DNA of 64,000 bases from Bolinopsis microptera (GCF_026151205.1 NC_087077.1:3100001-3164000); one strand, 5' to 3'; shown: positions 52,081 through 63,484, counted from the stretch's first letter. The notes: generated by a model not told the origin, from the sequence alone. Numbers and translations are program-made.

Positions 52081-53876
52081 TTAAGAGACCTCAAAGCTCG
52101 TCTTCTGAGGAATGAGATTGAAGGATACGTCAACCAGTCCAAGGTGCTGGGCTTTTTGTCTTCCTCTGATTCCCCTGAGTGCTATGAGTGTGCTTCGTAG
52201 CAGATCAAACCTGAATCGTGTTCTGATGTGATTTTTGACCTGGCTCTTAGCTTCTTTATTGTGGTCAGCTATCCTTTCAGAAATACGATCTACAAACACA
52301 GTGCAGAGTGGGCCCATACCTCCGGATGTTGTAAAAACTAGTGGGACAAAGGACCCTTTCTCTGACTGAAGTACTCTCTCCTCATATAGATCTTTCTTCT
52401 CTTTCTCATGCGCACTGTAGATTTTATCTAGTGGCTTAAATGTATTGGAGTCGCAATTAGGATGAGTGACCCTGATGTCAAAGAATGTTCTTTTGAATGG
52501 AGCATACAGTCCAACAGCTGCTACGTCCAGACGGGCTTCATCCTGGGTGTTGGTCTTCCTGGAGAATGAAGTTGGTTGGACAGGTAAGAGTGCAGGTTCT
52601 ATCCTTACATCCTTACACTTTGCTTCTTGAAGGAAGAAAGCTGCAGTGTCTCTAATGGCATTGTGGCGCATGCAAACGTATCCACCTAATTTACAATCAA
52701 GGGAGTGGTAGACACTGTTTGCATGTCCGCAAGCACAATTAGAGGGCACTCCTTGGATCTTCCATCCATAGCGTAGGCGTATGCTGTCTTGGAACTCTTG
52801 CTTGTTTAGAACATAGTTGAGGTCCTTTAGAGGTAATGCTGAAAGCCATGTTGATGCTCCCTTCTCTCTTGCTTGGTTTAAGTGGTTCTTAAGAAGATGA
52901 TCTGACCCATTATAAAGCATCTTGAACCTTTGTGATAGAAACTCATCTTTCTGTTTTCTCAGTCCTTCTTTCTTTTCTTTCATCTTGCCCATATCCAGCT
53001 TGGTGATATCCTGGTCTTGTTGGTTGATTAAACTCACAAGATCTTTAGTGAGTGCCACTGAGAATGCATATTCACGAGATGATATCCTGACGGGATTGAT
53101 GATACCTAGGCCTCCATATCGAACAGGGAGTTCAAGGATATCTCTTTCATGCTGGTTGACAGGGCGACCGAGGAGGGCTGGAATGAGCACATGCATGATC
53201 TTGCTCTCTAGACTTGGGACAAAATGCTCTCCAATGTCTGGTATAGTACGCATGTAGTATCTCCATCTGTGGCATATTCCTTTAGTAAAGGCCGAATAAG
53301 CCAGTTGTGGTTCTTCCGTCGCTACATCTGCTAGTTGATCAATATCAACTATCCATTTTTCGACTTTTTCTCTGATGTACTCTTCCCTGAATTCTTTTGA
53401 GCCTACAACAGCACCAAGATGGCTGTCGTGATCTTAACTCCCAGGTGTTTAAACAGGGTTTCTGCTTCTATTAGCTCATCGGGATTTTTAACAATCAGAA
53501 TTGTCTTTTTTGCGTTGGGGCGGTACCCATATCTTGGGCCTATTTCACAGAGTCTATTCCACCAATGGAGCAGTTGGATGAAGCTTCCACATGCAGAGCT
53601 GTCGTCAGCATACCACACCATAGTTGTTTCTGCATAGGCTTTCAGATCATCTATTATAGGTCTGGTGGCTATGGAATAAAATTGCATTGCTGCAACATCT
53701 CCTTGTGTGTTGCCTTCTTCACTCCAGATGAACTCCCCGGACTTTAAGCCGGAGATGAAGAGCTTTGTCTTTGCTTGGTAGGTATTTTTAAGGAACTGGT
53801 GAAACACAGGGCAGGTTGTTGCAACAGTATCAAGAGCCAGCTCTCGGTGTAAACTGTTGAACGCATTTGATGCATC
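52081..53876 (-). pseudogene. retroelement copy 2, RT second half and nuclease-like domain
   Basis: Reads VDASNAFNSLHREL directly from the nested-LINE junction, then NTQGDVAAMQFYS and WYADDSSACGS in one frame. A 1-nt shift near 53425 moves to the frame with REEYIREKVEKW, GASTWLSALPL, the zinc pattern CACG-x6-HSLDC-x4-GG, RHNAIRDTA, EPALLPV, ARLDVAA and FFDIRVTHP. These correspond one-to-one with copy 1, at clearly diverged protein sequence, so the copies are from different subfamilies and not recent duplicates of each other. Confidence 0.85.
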
Positions 53877-56105
53877 AACTTTTTTAATAAAACAAATATT
53901 TAATAAAACAAATATTTATTTTTACGGCACAATCAAACAATATCAATAATAAATAAATCAGGGGAGGTTTGAAGAGGTTTCAAGTGCCGAAGGCCACTGC
54001 TTATCTTTAGGATTTGAGAGTGACCTGTGCTTGAAACCCCCTCAACCATCCACTACGTCAATATAAAACTTATTATACAAATATAGAAAAATATAATTAT
54101 CTAAGCTAAAATTGCTTATTGGTCTAGTTTGGTGACATAGGAGAGCCCAGTTGAGTTTTAGTTTAGGTTTATGTTTTAAATCATAGTTTGAAAGGTTAGC
54201 CATGTTTCATGGCAGAGAGAGATATCATGTGTGCAGAGCCGTACCAGATGTAGAATTTGAGATATAATATAGATTAGTTACCATATATTAGGGTCACCTC
54301 GATTTTGGAGGGATAGCAAGTGCTTTTTAAGGTTAGATTTAATAATACCTGACGAGGCTGATAAGTCTGAATTTTTGGAAGACCCCGGGATTATTATCCC
54401 ATCTACATTAGCATCACATATTTCGAATACATAGGGGATGAGATCATTCCATATTTTCGTAGAGGTGTACAAAAAGTTCTGTTGGGAGATATCTAACCTC
54501 AGTAATGGGACAATCAGACGAAGTTTTTCATTTCTAGGACAGAACTTGAAAAGATCTTTAATCGACTGGGGGATATCAAATTTAAGAATTTTGAATAGCT
54601 CCATAAATGTATGGTACATGTGCAGATTCTCCAGGTTCATAATTTTCTGCTCAGTGAATAGCGGTTTAGTGTGTTCAAGACAGTAGTTCTTTTTAGCCAT
54701 ATGTTCGTTATAAGTTCTTGAACGTGCACAGGTTAAGTAGTATTCTTTATGATCAAAATTGGGAATGTTACCAAATAGCAGTCGTATACATCGTTTTTGA
54801 ATAGCAAAGATTTTATTCAGCTTATGTTTAGGGATCCCACCCCAGCAACTTATACAATAGCTAAGATGTGACATAAAAAGAGCATTGTATAGTTTCAAAT
54901 ATTCAGATTTGGGAATGAATTTGCAAATTCTCTTAATCGATACAATACTGGAGTTCAGCTTTAAAGATAAATGATTAAGATGTGGTTCCCAACATAGCTG
55001 TTCGTCTATTATCACCCCAAGAAATTTTGTACATTGAACTTTTTCTAGCTTTTTGCCATCTATTGAAATCGTTAGATTCCTGTTAAAGGGCCGTGTTCTA
55101 GCACAGGTCTGTGTTGCTCTTGACAAACCTGGCTGAAAATGCATAAAACAACTTTTCCCTGCATTTATATGTAACTTGTTAGACTCCATATAGTTACTGA
55201 CCTGTTTCATTACATGATTAGCTTTTACAAAAGCTTCCTGTGCTGAACGACCTATCACAAAAATATTTGTATCATCAGCAAACAGGACGAATTCAGCCAA
55301 ACTTGAGGAGCTCACAATATCATTTATATAAATCAGAAATAGTAGAGGTCCTAACACTGACCCCTGGGGTACACCATACTCAACTGAACACTTGTCCGAT
55401 TTTTCAGTTTGAAAAGAAGTTACTTGGCTACGGTTTGTTAGATAGCTAGCAAGAGTTTTTAGTGCAATACCTCTTACTCCATAGTGTTCAAGTTTATGCA
55501 GGAGTTTATCGTGCTCAATTGTGTCAAATGCTTTACTTAGATCAATAAATATTCCAATTACATGATTTTTCTGTTCAATCTCATTAAGTATTTTATTGAC
55601 AGAATAGTTTACGGCATGAGATGTTGAGTGTTGTTTTCTAAAACCAAATTGTCGATCATAAATCACGTTCATAGCACTGAGGTAATTATATAACCTATTA
55701 TAAATTATTTTTTCAAGTATTTTGCCAAATATCGGTAATGTAGAAACAGGTCGATAGTTATCAAGGCATCGTGAGTCTCCTTTTTTATAAATTGGTGTAA
55801 TAGAGCCCGTTTTAAGCTTGTTTGGAAAGACCCCATTGTCCAAGAACCAATTAAAGAATCTAGAGATATGACCAGACAGATAATTTACACTCTTTTTCAA
55901 GACTTTAACAGAGATATCACTTGCCTTCCCATTTTCAAGGCTACCAATAATTTTACTTATCTCTTCCTCGTCACAGGGGCTGAGAAAAAAGAGTTCACTA
56001 TTCTTTCTCTGCCCTTGAGGTATTGTTTAAACTTCGTTTTATTGAAATTGCCATCAGTTACCGTACGAGATGGTACAGAAGATTGAACTTTTGAATTAAA
56101 AAACT
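53877..56105 (-). mobile_element. CR1/Jockey-group LINE nested in retroelement copy 2
   Basis: Insertion 53881-56101, flanked by a 4-bp target duplication AACT (53877-53880 and 56102-56105); removing it and one AACT restores the host element's reading frame at LLV/DASNAF. The 3' end (minus sense) consists of two copies of the 16-mer AAATATTTGTTTTATT, typical of the short terminal repeats of CR1 and L2 elements. The 5' end is truncated within the linker before the RT. Confidence 0.9.
54278..55996 (-). CDS. CR1-like LINE reverse transcriptase (5'-truncated)
   Basis: A long open frame covers the RT palm and thumb and the C-terminal domain. Motifs in order: DEEEISKIIGSLENGKASD (just upstream of the first ATG), GSITPIYKKGD, NYRPVSTLP, FGFRKQHSTSHAV, GIFIDLSKAFDTIEH, YGVPQGSVLGPLLFLIYIND, VLFADDTNIF, KFLGVIID and LSYCISCWGG. 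The catalytic FADD box is intact. A 1-nt shift near 56000 separates it from the preceding sequence (FKQYLKGRER). The endonuclease domain is absent because of truncation, so it is not autonomous. Confidence 0.9.
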   Translation of the reverse strand, partial: ELFFLSPCDEEEISKIIGSLENGKASDISVKVLKKSVNYLSGHISRFFNWFLDNGVFPNKLKTGSITPIYKKGDSRCLDNYRPVSTLPIFGKILEKIIYNRLYNYLSAMNVIYDRQFGFRKQHSTSHAVNYSVNKILNEIEQKNHVIGIFIDLSKAFDTIEHDKLLHKLEHYGVRGIALKTLASYLTNRSQVTSFQTEKSDKCSVEYGVPQGSVLGPLLFLIYINDIVSSSSLAEFVLFADDTNIFVIGRSAQEAFVKANHVMKQVSNYMESNKLHINAGKSCFMHFQPGLSRATQTCARTRPFNRNLTISIDGKKLEKVQCTKFLGVIIDEQLCWEPHLNHLSLKLNSSIVSIKRICKFIPKSEYLKLYNALFMSHLSYCISCWGGIPKHKLNKIFAIQKRCIRLLFGNIPNFDHKEYYLTCARSRTYNEHMAKKNYCLEHTKPLFTEQKIMNLENLHMYHTFMELFKILKFDIPQSIKDLFKFCPRNEKLRLIVPLLRLDISQQNFLYTSTKIWNDLIPYVFEICDANVDGIIIPGSSKNSDLSASSGIIKSNLKKHLLSLQNRGDPNIW

Positions 56106-57047
56106 AGGAGAAGGCCTTGGCTGTTTTTGTTGGCAAAGTTCTCGGCCATTGAATGAACTGCGGCTTCTATACCTGATTCAATGCCACTGCAGGTTTGTAG
56201 GGAGCCACTTGCCTCCTTAATGTGTTCTTTGATAGTTCTTGTAACTGTTTTTGTCATAATCCTTCGCAAGACTTCACCAATGCCGATAGGTCTGACTCCT
56301 GGTCGCTTGTCTAAGGGGATCAGTCTGCTTGCAAGAAGATCACTGAGCATGGTTGGTGCAATGGTTTCAGTGCATAATCTTTTAGTAACATCGGCTATGG
56401 CTTGAGCTAAGGTATCATTGCATTTTCCATAGCTCTTTGAGCATAGAATGTGTTTCCAACCGTCAGCATCAATGAGAGTGGGGCCTCCTGATCCATGGGT
56501 ATTCTTGGCAGCAGCTTTGATGGCTTCACTGTCAATTTCTTCAAACAGTACAGGTTCTATGTCAATTGTTGGATGTTTCTCTGGCCCATCACGCTTCGTT
56601 GCAGGAGGGTGTTTTTCTCGCAGCTGTTTGATTGTGTCATCATTAATAGGAAGAATGCCTGTTCTCTTCTCATTGTCTATTAGTCGTGTGGCTTCTTTTA
56701 CCTTACCCTGGAGCATTCTCCGGCAGAACGCCTTCTTTTCATTGAAATCTTTAGTAACATTTATCTTCTGAAGGCGGCTCTGTATCATTCTACATTCTGA
56801 CAACAGTCCTTCTATGTCTCCAACATCCCATTTCTGAAGCCTGGAGATCAGATATTTGTTGTTCTCACGGGCTTTGGACCTTGCTGATGGTTTCTGAAGG
56901 AGCAGAGGAATAAATATCTGGACAAGGGAAAGTGAAACTTTCTCCCATACGGAGTCAGGGGTGAACATAGTGAACAGTCTGGTTAGCTCAATGATGAAAT
57001 CTTTGCCAGCCTTGCCACGTGGAAGTCTCATTAAATTCTTATCCCAG
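56102..57047 (-). pseudogene. retroelement copy 2, N-terminal RT part
   Basis: The left portion of the RT protein from the truncated 5' end (MRLPRGKAGKDFI) through LLQKPSARSKA and LIPLDKRPGVRPIGIGEVLR to NSQGLLLV, where the LINE interrupts it just before the first catalytic Asp. It aligns with copy 1 without gaps of note. Confidence 0.85.
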
Positions 57048-57063
57048 GTTTGCTATCTAAGAT

Positions 57064-57882
57064 GTATATATCACACTGAACTCTATTTTTATTGACTAAT
57101 TCGTATATTGTCAATTGTAAATTTTTTTTCTACCCTGGTTTTAAAAACTTTCTAACTTTTTATTGCATTTATTGTATTGGTTTTTAATTTTTCAAATGTG
57201 TCCAACCTTATAGCTGGACAATAACCATTACTAAAGTAAAAGTAAGTAAAGTAAAATTTATGACATCACATCATCACACATGTCTACAAAATATCATCGC
57301 ACTGTGTGAAAAAATATATAATAAATATTTCCCCACCAACATTAATCAATTATCAAATACAATATTTAAAAATAATTTCATCAAAAACATTATCCTATTT
57401 TAAAAACTTCCCAGTGGAATAAAGATTTATAAAACGCTTCTTTGCCACATAAGGATGGAACCAAAGATAATTGTTATGTTTCTCTTTATTACTGACATAA
57501 CTGGCTCCCTCAATTCTTACTAAAACTTCATTAGAAACATTCCAAAAAAAGCAATCATTTACTACCAATTATGTGTATATTGTTTGATAAACTTTTAATT
57601 ATATATCACACTAAATGAACTCCAGCATCCAGTAAATATCGTTTGTATTTCGATGGCTTATCAATATCTTCCACTATCGGTCTGACCGGAAGCAATTAAA
57701 ATTAAATCAGGCTTGTAGTTATAGTTACATAGCAAGCAAGGGTTAAACTAAGATTTAGATTAAGATTTACAGAGTCCTAAATCGAGTTAAAGTATTGGAG
57801 TGAGAGTTATAATAAAATGAGAACTAACAATTTTAGATCTTTTTACAGTGCAATAACAACTATTAACTAACCTCAGGTAATC
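57064..57882. other. no gene seen; upstream of NADAR gene
   Basis: AT-rich spacer. The NADAR gene's promoter should lie near its right end, but no clear motif was identified. Confidence 0.4.
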
Positions 57883-58395
57883 ATGCCACCCAAAAAAGCA
57901 CCACCCATCAAAATAACGAAAGATTATACGTTCTTCTACACTGCACAAACTCCTTTTAGTCAATTCTACAAGTGCGAGTTTACCGAAGAAGGTACAACTT
58001 TTTGCTGTGCTGAGCAATACATGATGTATCGTAAAGCAAAACTTTTTGATGATTTGGAAATTGCCAATCTCATTCTGGAAGAAACCCTTCCAAGCAAAAT
58101 AAAAGCTTTGGGTAGAAGAGTTGAAGGGTTCTCAGATGAAGTTTGGATTGGACAAAGAGAGATCATTGCGAAACAAGGCAACCTCTTAAAGTTTGGTCAA
58201 AATGCTGATTTAAAAGAACGTTTGCTTGAGACTGGAACTACATCGTTAGTTGAAGCATCAGGTGGAGATGTGATTTGGGGTATAGGATTATCAATTAAGA
58301 ATCCTGCCATTGATAATAAGAAAAATTGGAAAGGATTGAATTTATTGGGTAAAATTTTGACTCAAGTCAGGGATGAATTTAAAACTAAAGTTTAA
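57883..58395 (+). CDS. NADAR (YbiA-like) domain protein
   Basis: A single-exon ORF of 170 residues from an ATG to TAA, with AATAAA at 58500. After a short basic N-terminus the protein shows the NADAR fold order: FYTAQTPFSQFYKCEF, then the CAEQYMMYRKAKLF motif, ALGRRVEGF with EVW, KFGQNADLKERLLETG, LVEASGGDVIWGIG and NWKGLNLLGKIL. Glu-Gln-Tyr, the Val-Glu-Ala and Asp-x-x-Trp-Gly residues are the conserved core. Bacterial and plant NADAR enzymes are N-glycosidases acting on damaged riboflavin intermediates, and other members act in ADP-ribose biology; the substrate here is unknown. The length is typical of stand-alone NADAR proteins. It has no visible signal or membrane segment, so a soluble intracellular enzyme is likely. 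Confidence 0.92.
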   Translation: MPPKKAPPIKITKDYTFFYTAQTPFSQFYKCEFTEEGTTFCCAEQYMMYRKAKLFDDLEIANLILEETLPSKIKALGRRVEGFSDEVWIGQREIIAKQGNLLKFGQNADLKERLLETGTTSLVEASGGDVIWGIGLSIKNPAIDNKKNWKGLNLLGKILTQVRDEFKTKV

Positions 58396-58993
58396 ACAAT
58401 TCATTTTTCTTGTGAAGTCAACATGCATGTTAGACGTGTAAGGCACTTGTTAAACATAGAAGTAAGGCTGGTTACAATATTTTAAATCTGAAACAAATTA
58501 ATAAAACAAGGAAATTGGATAAAAACCCCTTAAATGGGGGAAAGGAATGAAAGATTGACTGCTCTTGGCTTGCAGTTGTAATGTATATAATTGTGGTGTA
58601 AGTCTCGAAGGTAATTTAACTCATATATAAGATGTTATTTTTCATAGTTTACTAGAGTTTGTTATACTTTAGCCTTTATTGATTTTAGTTTTCTGATTTG
58701 AGTTTTACATTTTTATTTAGAATTGTTGTGTAGAATTGTTGTTGTTATTATTTATGTTGTTTATTATAGATGTTAATACTGAGTAGAAATGAGCTATTTT
58801 TGTTGCTATAATGGTTACCTTTTATTCATTTGATTGATTGGTGAGACTGTGGAATCTGTAAAATGGTGCCTAGTCAAATTGTCAAACAGCTGTTCTAATT
58901 TAATTCATTATTTTGTATCAAGTATATAGCCATAATATACTGAATATATTTTTTAACCATAATGTCTTTCAACAAAATATATATATTTTCAGC
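58396..58993. other. spacer between NADAR gene and TMEM59-like gene
   Basis: 3' flank of the NADAR gene, then T-rich sequence ending in TTTTCAG directly before the next start codon, so a 5'-UTR intron of the downstream gene may begin here. Confidence 0.4.
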
Positions 58994-60019
58994 ATGGTGA
59001 CATTCATTTCAATTTTTCTGATCGGCTTATCGCTTGTGGAAGTTGCAAGGTCTTCTTGTTTCTGTAATGGTTTATGTTCCAATTTGAAACCTGGATGCCG
59101 ATATGGTGAAGAGGTAAGAGTTTTCGTCAATTTAATGGACACCAAGGATCTTCTGTAGTCTTCTGTAGTCTTCTGTAGTCTTCTGTAGTCTTCTGTAGTC
59201 TTCTGTAGTCTTCTGTAGTCTTCTGTAGTTAGCTGTGACTGTCACAGTCTGACATCAATATTTCCAGATAAGACGAATAGTGAAAGAGGACGAAGTATGC
59301 TACAGTCACTGTGAAGACACGTTTTCTCTTGCGGTACAACAGGCTGCTTGTTTTAAGGGTTGTTTGTCTGAAGGGTGCTCCGCTTCAACTCTACAAGTTA
59401 GTATTAAATCTTTTAATTCTTTAGTCTGAATATGTAAACTTTTATAACTGTACATCCAAATATATCCTTATCTTTATTCTTGACATAAAGCGTTACTCTA
59501 ATATTGTAAAGTGGAACGAAAATTTTAAGCTTTCAATTTTCATTGTAAAACTTCTCGTTAATGAGCAATAGTTTAATTTACATTCTAAAAAACCCTCAGA
59601 ACTGGGGCAAGTCGATCCAAGAGTTTTTCTCTCTCCGAAGTCGTGGTCAGGGAGCAAAACAGACAACAGAGTCGGTGATGATTGTGGACAGTTCAAAAAA
59701 TTCAGTCATCTATGCCCTGTACTTAAACGGAGAGCCAGTGTACTCTAAGAACTTGTCACTCAAAACAAAGAACAACCAAGTCATCTCGTATACGTTCATG
59801 TCGTGGACTGTCTTTGATAGGCGTACTGATCTCATCATGACAGGGTTGGCCATGCTCTGTTTCATCCTTGGTATGGTCCTTCTGCTAACACCCTGTTTTG
59901 ATGAGAGCATAGATGATATCGAGGGTACTTCATCTAAAGTGAAATCAGAAAAGCAGGATCTGGGAAGCTATGCTGAGGATCAGGACCTGAAGAAAGGCTT
60001 ACTGTCAGATTATCATTAG
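58994..60019 (+). CDS. TMEM59-like single-pass membrane protein (tentative)
   Basis: Three exons in phase 0: 58994-59113, 59268-59396 and 59600-60019 (donors GTAAGA and GTTAGT; acceptors CCAG and CTCAG), giving 222 residues. Residues 1-20 are a hydrophobic signal peptide (MVTFISIFLIGLSLVEVARS). The lumenal part has nine cysteines, including EDEVCYSHCEDTF ... ACFKGCLSEGC, similar to a CxxxC/CxxxC repeat of TMEM59. A stretch after NWGKSIQEFFS resembles the TMEM59 region before its beta-rich lumenal segment. One membrane helix lies at about 173-194 (MTGLAMLCFILGMVLLLTP), then an acidic tail of about 40 residues ending LLSDYH. AATAAA at 60093. TMEM59 works in Golgi/endosomal trafficking and autophagy in vertebrates. 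This protein is shorter (about 320 in human) and seems to have one Cys repeat, so orthology is uncertain. Confidence 0.65.
59151..59230. repeat. 10-bp tandem repeat, eight copies
   Basis: TTCTGTAGTC repeated eight times without length change (last unit ends in T), within the first intron of the TMEM59-like gene, 38 bp after the donor. Each unit contains TAG but no upstream pyrimidine tract of its own beyond TTCT. Confidence 0.95.
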
Positions 60020-61384
60020 AGTTTGTAACTTGGAAATCTACTTCATGGGAGAACTGGTGGAAGCTCAGGATTTTGTTAAATGTTCAGATTGAAATAAAGG
60101 AAAACAATTGATGAGGATTATTATTCTGTGTATTTGTCAGAACTGCTGTTAATCAGAGGTTCATTTAACGTTAAAGAGATAATGCAGATTGATATTCATG
60201 GTGTTTTATGTGTTCTCTAAGTTTGTGTGCTGCCGTGGAGTTGTGTTGGCCCATTTAGATCCCCTGAAATCCTGAAACCCTGAAATCCTATGTCAACATA
60301 GGTGGATGTTTTATAACGTTCATTTAATTCTATTTTAGGCACAATTATCTTTATACTTCCGTCCTAATTTTTAGAAGTTATTATGGGAATAACAACTCAT
60401 TTTTTGTCATTCACTTTTGACAGCAATTTTTTTATTTAGTTTGCAACTTAATATCGAGTACTGAAGTTCTAATTTCTATACAATATGTCTACATTTTACA
60501 TTATTTCTGGAAAAATGAGGTAGAATTTCATACCACTAAGTAGTGTGTAACGTCTGTTGAAATAACGATAGATATGAATTGAAGTTTGTAGTGCGGTATA
60601 AATTTACTAAGTACTTTTCGGGCATCGTTTAGCTATGGAAATATTTGTTATTAAAAAATTTAATGGTAAATATATCGTCTATGGCGTTCAAGTCAGACAT
60701 GTTTGCTGATCGTAATTGATTGGCCTTTCGGTTTATGTAAGAATTAAATAAATCACTTTGTTTGGCAAATATCTTACCAGATGATCATCTTTATCGGGAA
60801 CATGATAGTTTAGTCGAGAGGCCCAAGCTTATGCCTAGAAGCTCTGCTGTTATTTAAATATGAGACTGCTACATGTTCACAAATGTTCAGCACGTGTGTA
60901 AACATAACTGTACGAACAATTCTAAAATCATAAACCAGCGTGATTTTAACAAGGCATACTGTTAGTAACCATAGTAACCACTATAGTTACCATTTATAAG
61001 GGCCTCTCCACTCGACTGGTTTCAAATTGATTTATATTGTTATTATTTTAATACCTATTTATTGAAATTTTAAACTAAATCGCCTATTATTCTTTACACT
61101 TTACATAATCACTGTATAAGATTTATTATCGGGTATTTTACATGAATACGAATATTGTGCATGTTGTAATCAATTATATGGTCATGATACAATACATACT
61201 AAGATAAAGATTGAAATGTGCGACACCCTTTAGGAATAAAGACTCACTGCTTTATAATATATCAACACAATATAATACTTTCAACTTTCATCTTAAAATT
61301 GTAACTCCGTACCTAGGGATGTATTCTTGGACGTGATAAGCCGCTCAAAAGAGAAGAAGACTATAATAGTAACACCAAGAAACC
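60020..61384. other. intergenic; possible inverted repeat
   Basis: Between the TMEM59-like and Munc18 genes. AGTCGAGAGGCCC near 60812 and GGGCCTCTCCACTCGACT near 61000 are inverted copies apart from a 5-nt insertion, about 200 bp apart, possibly a small inverted-repeat element. E-box at 60891. Confidence 0.4.
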
Positions 61385-63465
61385 ATGTCCCTCAAGGATG
61401 CAGCACGAAAGATTATTGTCGATGACATGTTCAGACCCCTCCACATCCGAGGCGAATGGAAGGTCAGACAATTTTATTATTGAATTATTTAACATTGCTA
61501 ATCTTTGACCTGGCCGAGTTTGGTTTGATTGCGAATACTTTAGAGATCTAGGTTAAGTAGCTAATCATGATATTATGTTGAATGGAGCCCGTAGAGCATC
61601 ATGTGTTTGTGTAACATAATCTGAGGAAGTACGGCAGTGTTTTAGACTTATAGCGACTATCTGTGCATTAGACTTATTTAATCCCTCTGACCCTTTCTAG
61701 CCGGCAAATGTTCTAGTACTCCTCCCTTTGCTGCATAAGGAAACTAATCTTATTATGATAACGACAAAAAATATTCCTACACTGCACTGATAAAATCACT
61801 GCCTGACTGATAAAATCACTGCCTGACAGATAAAATCACTGCCTGACAGATAAAACTTATGTTTTAACTTACATAACATTATATAATAATATTACATATT
61901 ATTATATATTACATATATTACATATTATATAATAATATACATATTAAAAACTTATAATCTCAGATTCTCGTTGTTGACACGTTAGGGAAGAAGATAATAT
62001 CAACTTGTTTGAAGATGAAGGACATGCTGGATAATGGGATCACACTGATCGAGGTAATAAAAAGAATACATAATTATAATAATCATATCATAATTGTAAT
62101 AATTATACATAATTATAATAATTATACATAATTATATCTATTTTGTTTGCGGTGATGTCGAATTTAGTTTTATTAAAAGGGCTGATTTTGAGCGAGGGTT
62201 ACTGCTCGATGATTTATACTTGAGTAGACTCAAGCTCAAGCACTCGACAAAAGCTGTTACAGACAGATCAATTTTATTTAATTTATCTTATTAATTTATC
62301 TTATTAATGCTAAGTTCTTATGTACATGTTCATTGTTCATGAGTCGCTTTAGAGGGCTTGAACTGAATATTTAGATTTTGAGTTCTCTTTGTATTGGCTA
62401 TAAAGCGATGTATAAATTTCTAGTTATTATTATTATTATTATTAACAAAGCACATAGTCTTGTTGACTGTAGAGAGTGCTGCCATGCAGCAGCTATCATT
62501 TGACCGAATTATTTTCAATACGTAAGGTTTGAATATAGGGAGGTGTTACAACTTTTGAACTTTGAATACTTCCAGTTGTTTCTTGATCAAATTGCTCCCT
62601 TAAAGAACTTGCCGTTTATATTTTAATATGAACCTAATGGCAATTCTGAGATATATTACATCATTCTTTATCGGAAAATTTGAAATTTAATTGCTTGAAT
62701 ATAATATGAAAATAGGGATCATTATAAAGCGAGCAACTTAAAACTTAAAGAACATCTGGAGTATGGAGGACATAATAGTGACTTTAACAGCTCATTAAGC
62801 GAGAGGACCTGTAAACTTTATTTTGGTTACTTGACTACTTGACCACTATCACTACTCTACACTCTTTTAACATAAGTGCAACTTTAGTACCATATATAAT
62901 ATATATATATTAAATCAATGGGAGCTGAGAGGTAAAATCTCTTTAATTTAAAGCAAATATATTTCTGCCGTTTGGGCTCCTAGCGATTTAAACAGGAAAT
63001 TAATTACCATTTTCTATCACCTGTCAGGACCTGTCAAAAGCAAGACAGCCTCTGACCTATCTTGATGCGGTATACTTTGTGAGACCTAACCAGGAGAATA
63101 TTGGCCATATCAAGAAAGATTTCGGCGAAGTCAGGGTAAGAATACATTCAGAATTTGTCGCTTGGTTTTTGACAGCAGATTTGAATCATTTCTTTTTTTC
63201 ACCGAAGATTTGAAAAGATTTGAAGCTAAGTGCTTGGCTAAGTGCTCCGACGTAAAAGCTCATATCATTTTTATGATATTTTATATCGATTTCAAGAAAA
63301 AATAATCCCGTTTTCAACTCTACAATCTACATGTACAAGCTTATTACTCTCAGGAATACTCTGGAAGACTTTACAAAAATGCTCACTTATTCTTCACGGA
63401 GATCATACCAGATGAGATGCTGAAGGATATAGCTAAATCAGATATAGCTCCCTTCGTTCAAACTG
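61385..63465 (+). CDS. Sec1/Munc18 family, syntaxin-binding protein (5' exons)
   Basis: Four coding exons: 61385-61462, 61964-62053, 63028-63135 and 63354-63465, phases 0, 0, 0, 1, all GT-AG. They give the first 131 residues: MSLKDAARKIIVDDMFRP, WKILVVDTLGKKIIS, MLDNGITLIEDLSKARQPL, LDAVYFVRPNQENI and NAHLFFTEIIPDEML. This is domain 1 of Sec1/Munc18 proteins, the part that holds the closed syntaxin N-terminus; the LDAVYF-x-x-P motif and the hydrophobic strands match Unc18/Munc18 (STXBP1-3) better than Vps45 or Sly1. These cytosolic proteins regulate SNARE assembly in exocytosis. The gene continues beyond the right edge; domains 2 and 3 are not in the window. The next exon after 63465 was not seen. 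Confidence 0.9.
61795..61857. repeat. 21-bp tandem repeat in intron 1 of Munc18 gene
   Basis: About three copies of CTGATAAAATCACTGCCTGA with one base variation (C/T and A/T), in an AT-rich intron. Confidence 0.9.
62054..63027. other. Munc18 intron 2
   Basis: AT-rich intron with short ATAATTAT repeats near 62075-62140 and a (TAT)n run near 62427-62450. No other feature seen. Confidence 0.7.
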
Positions 63466-63484
63466 GTTAGTACCTGCATGTCAT

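Larger units (their letters stand above)
51935..57063 (-). mobile_element. PHD/RT/nuclease-family retroelement, copy 2, with 16-bp target-site duplication
   Basis: The 16-bp direct repeat GTTTGCTATCTAAGAT at 51935-51950 and 57048-57063 exactly brackets the element (51951-57047), the hallmark of target-primed insertion. The 3' end on the minus strand is an A/T-rich tail next to 51951. The 5' end is truncated inside the ORF (no PHD finger). The coding part is split by a nested CR1-like LINE at 53881-56101. Without it the element is about 2.9 kb. Confidence 0.9.
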
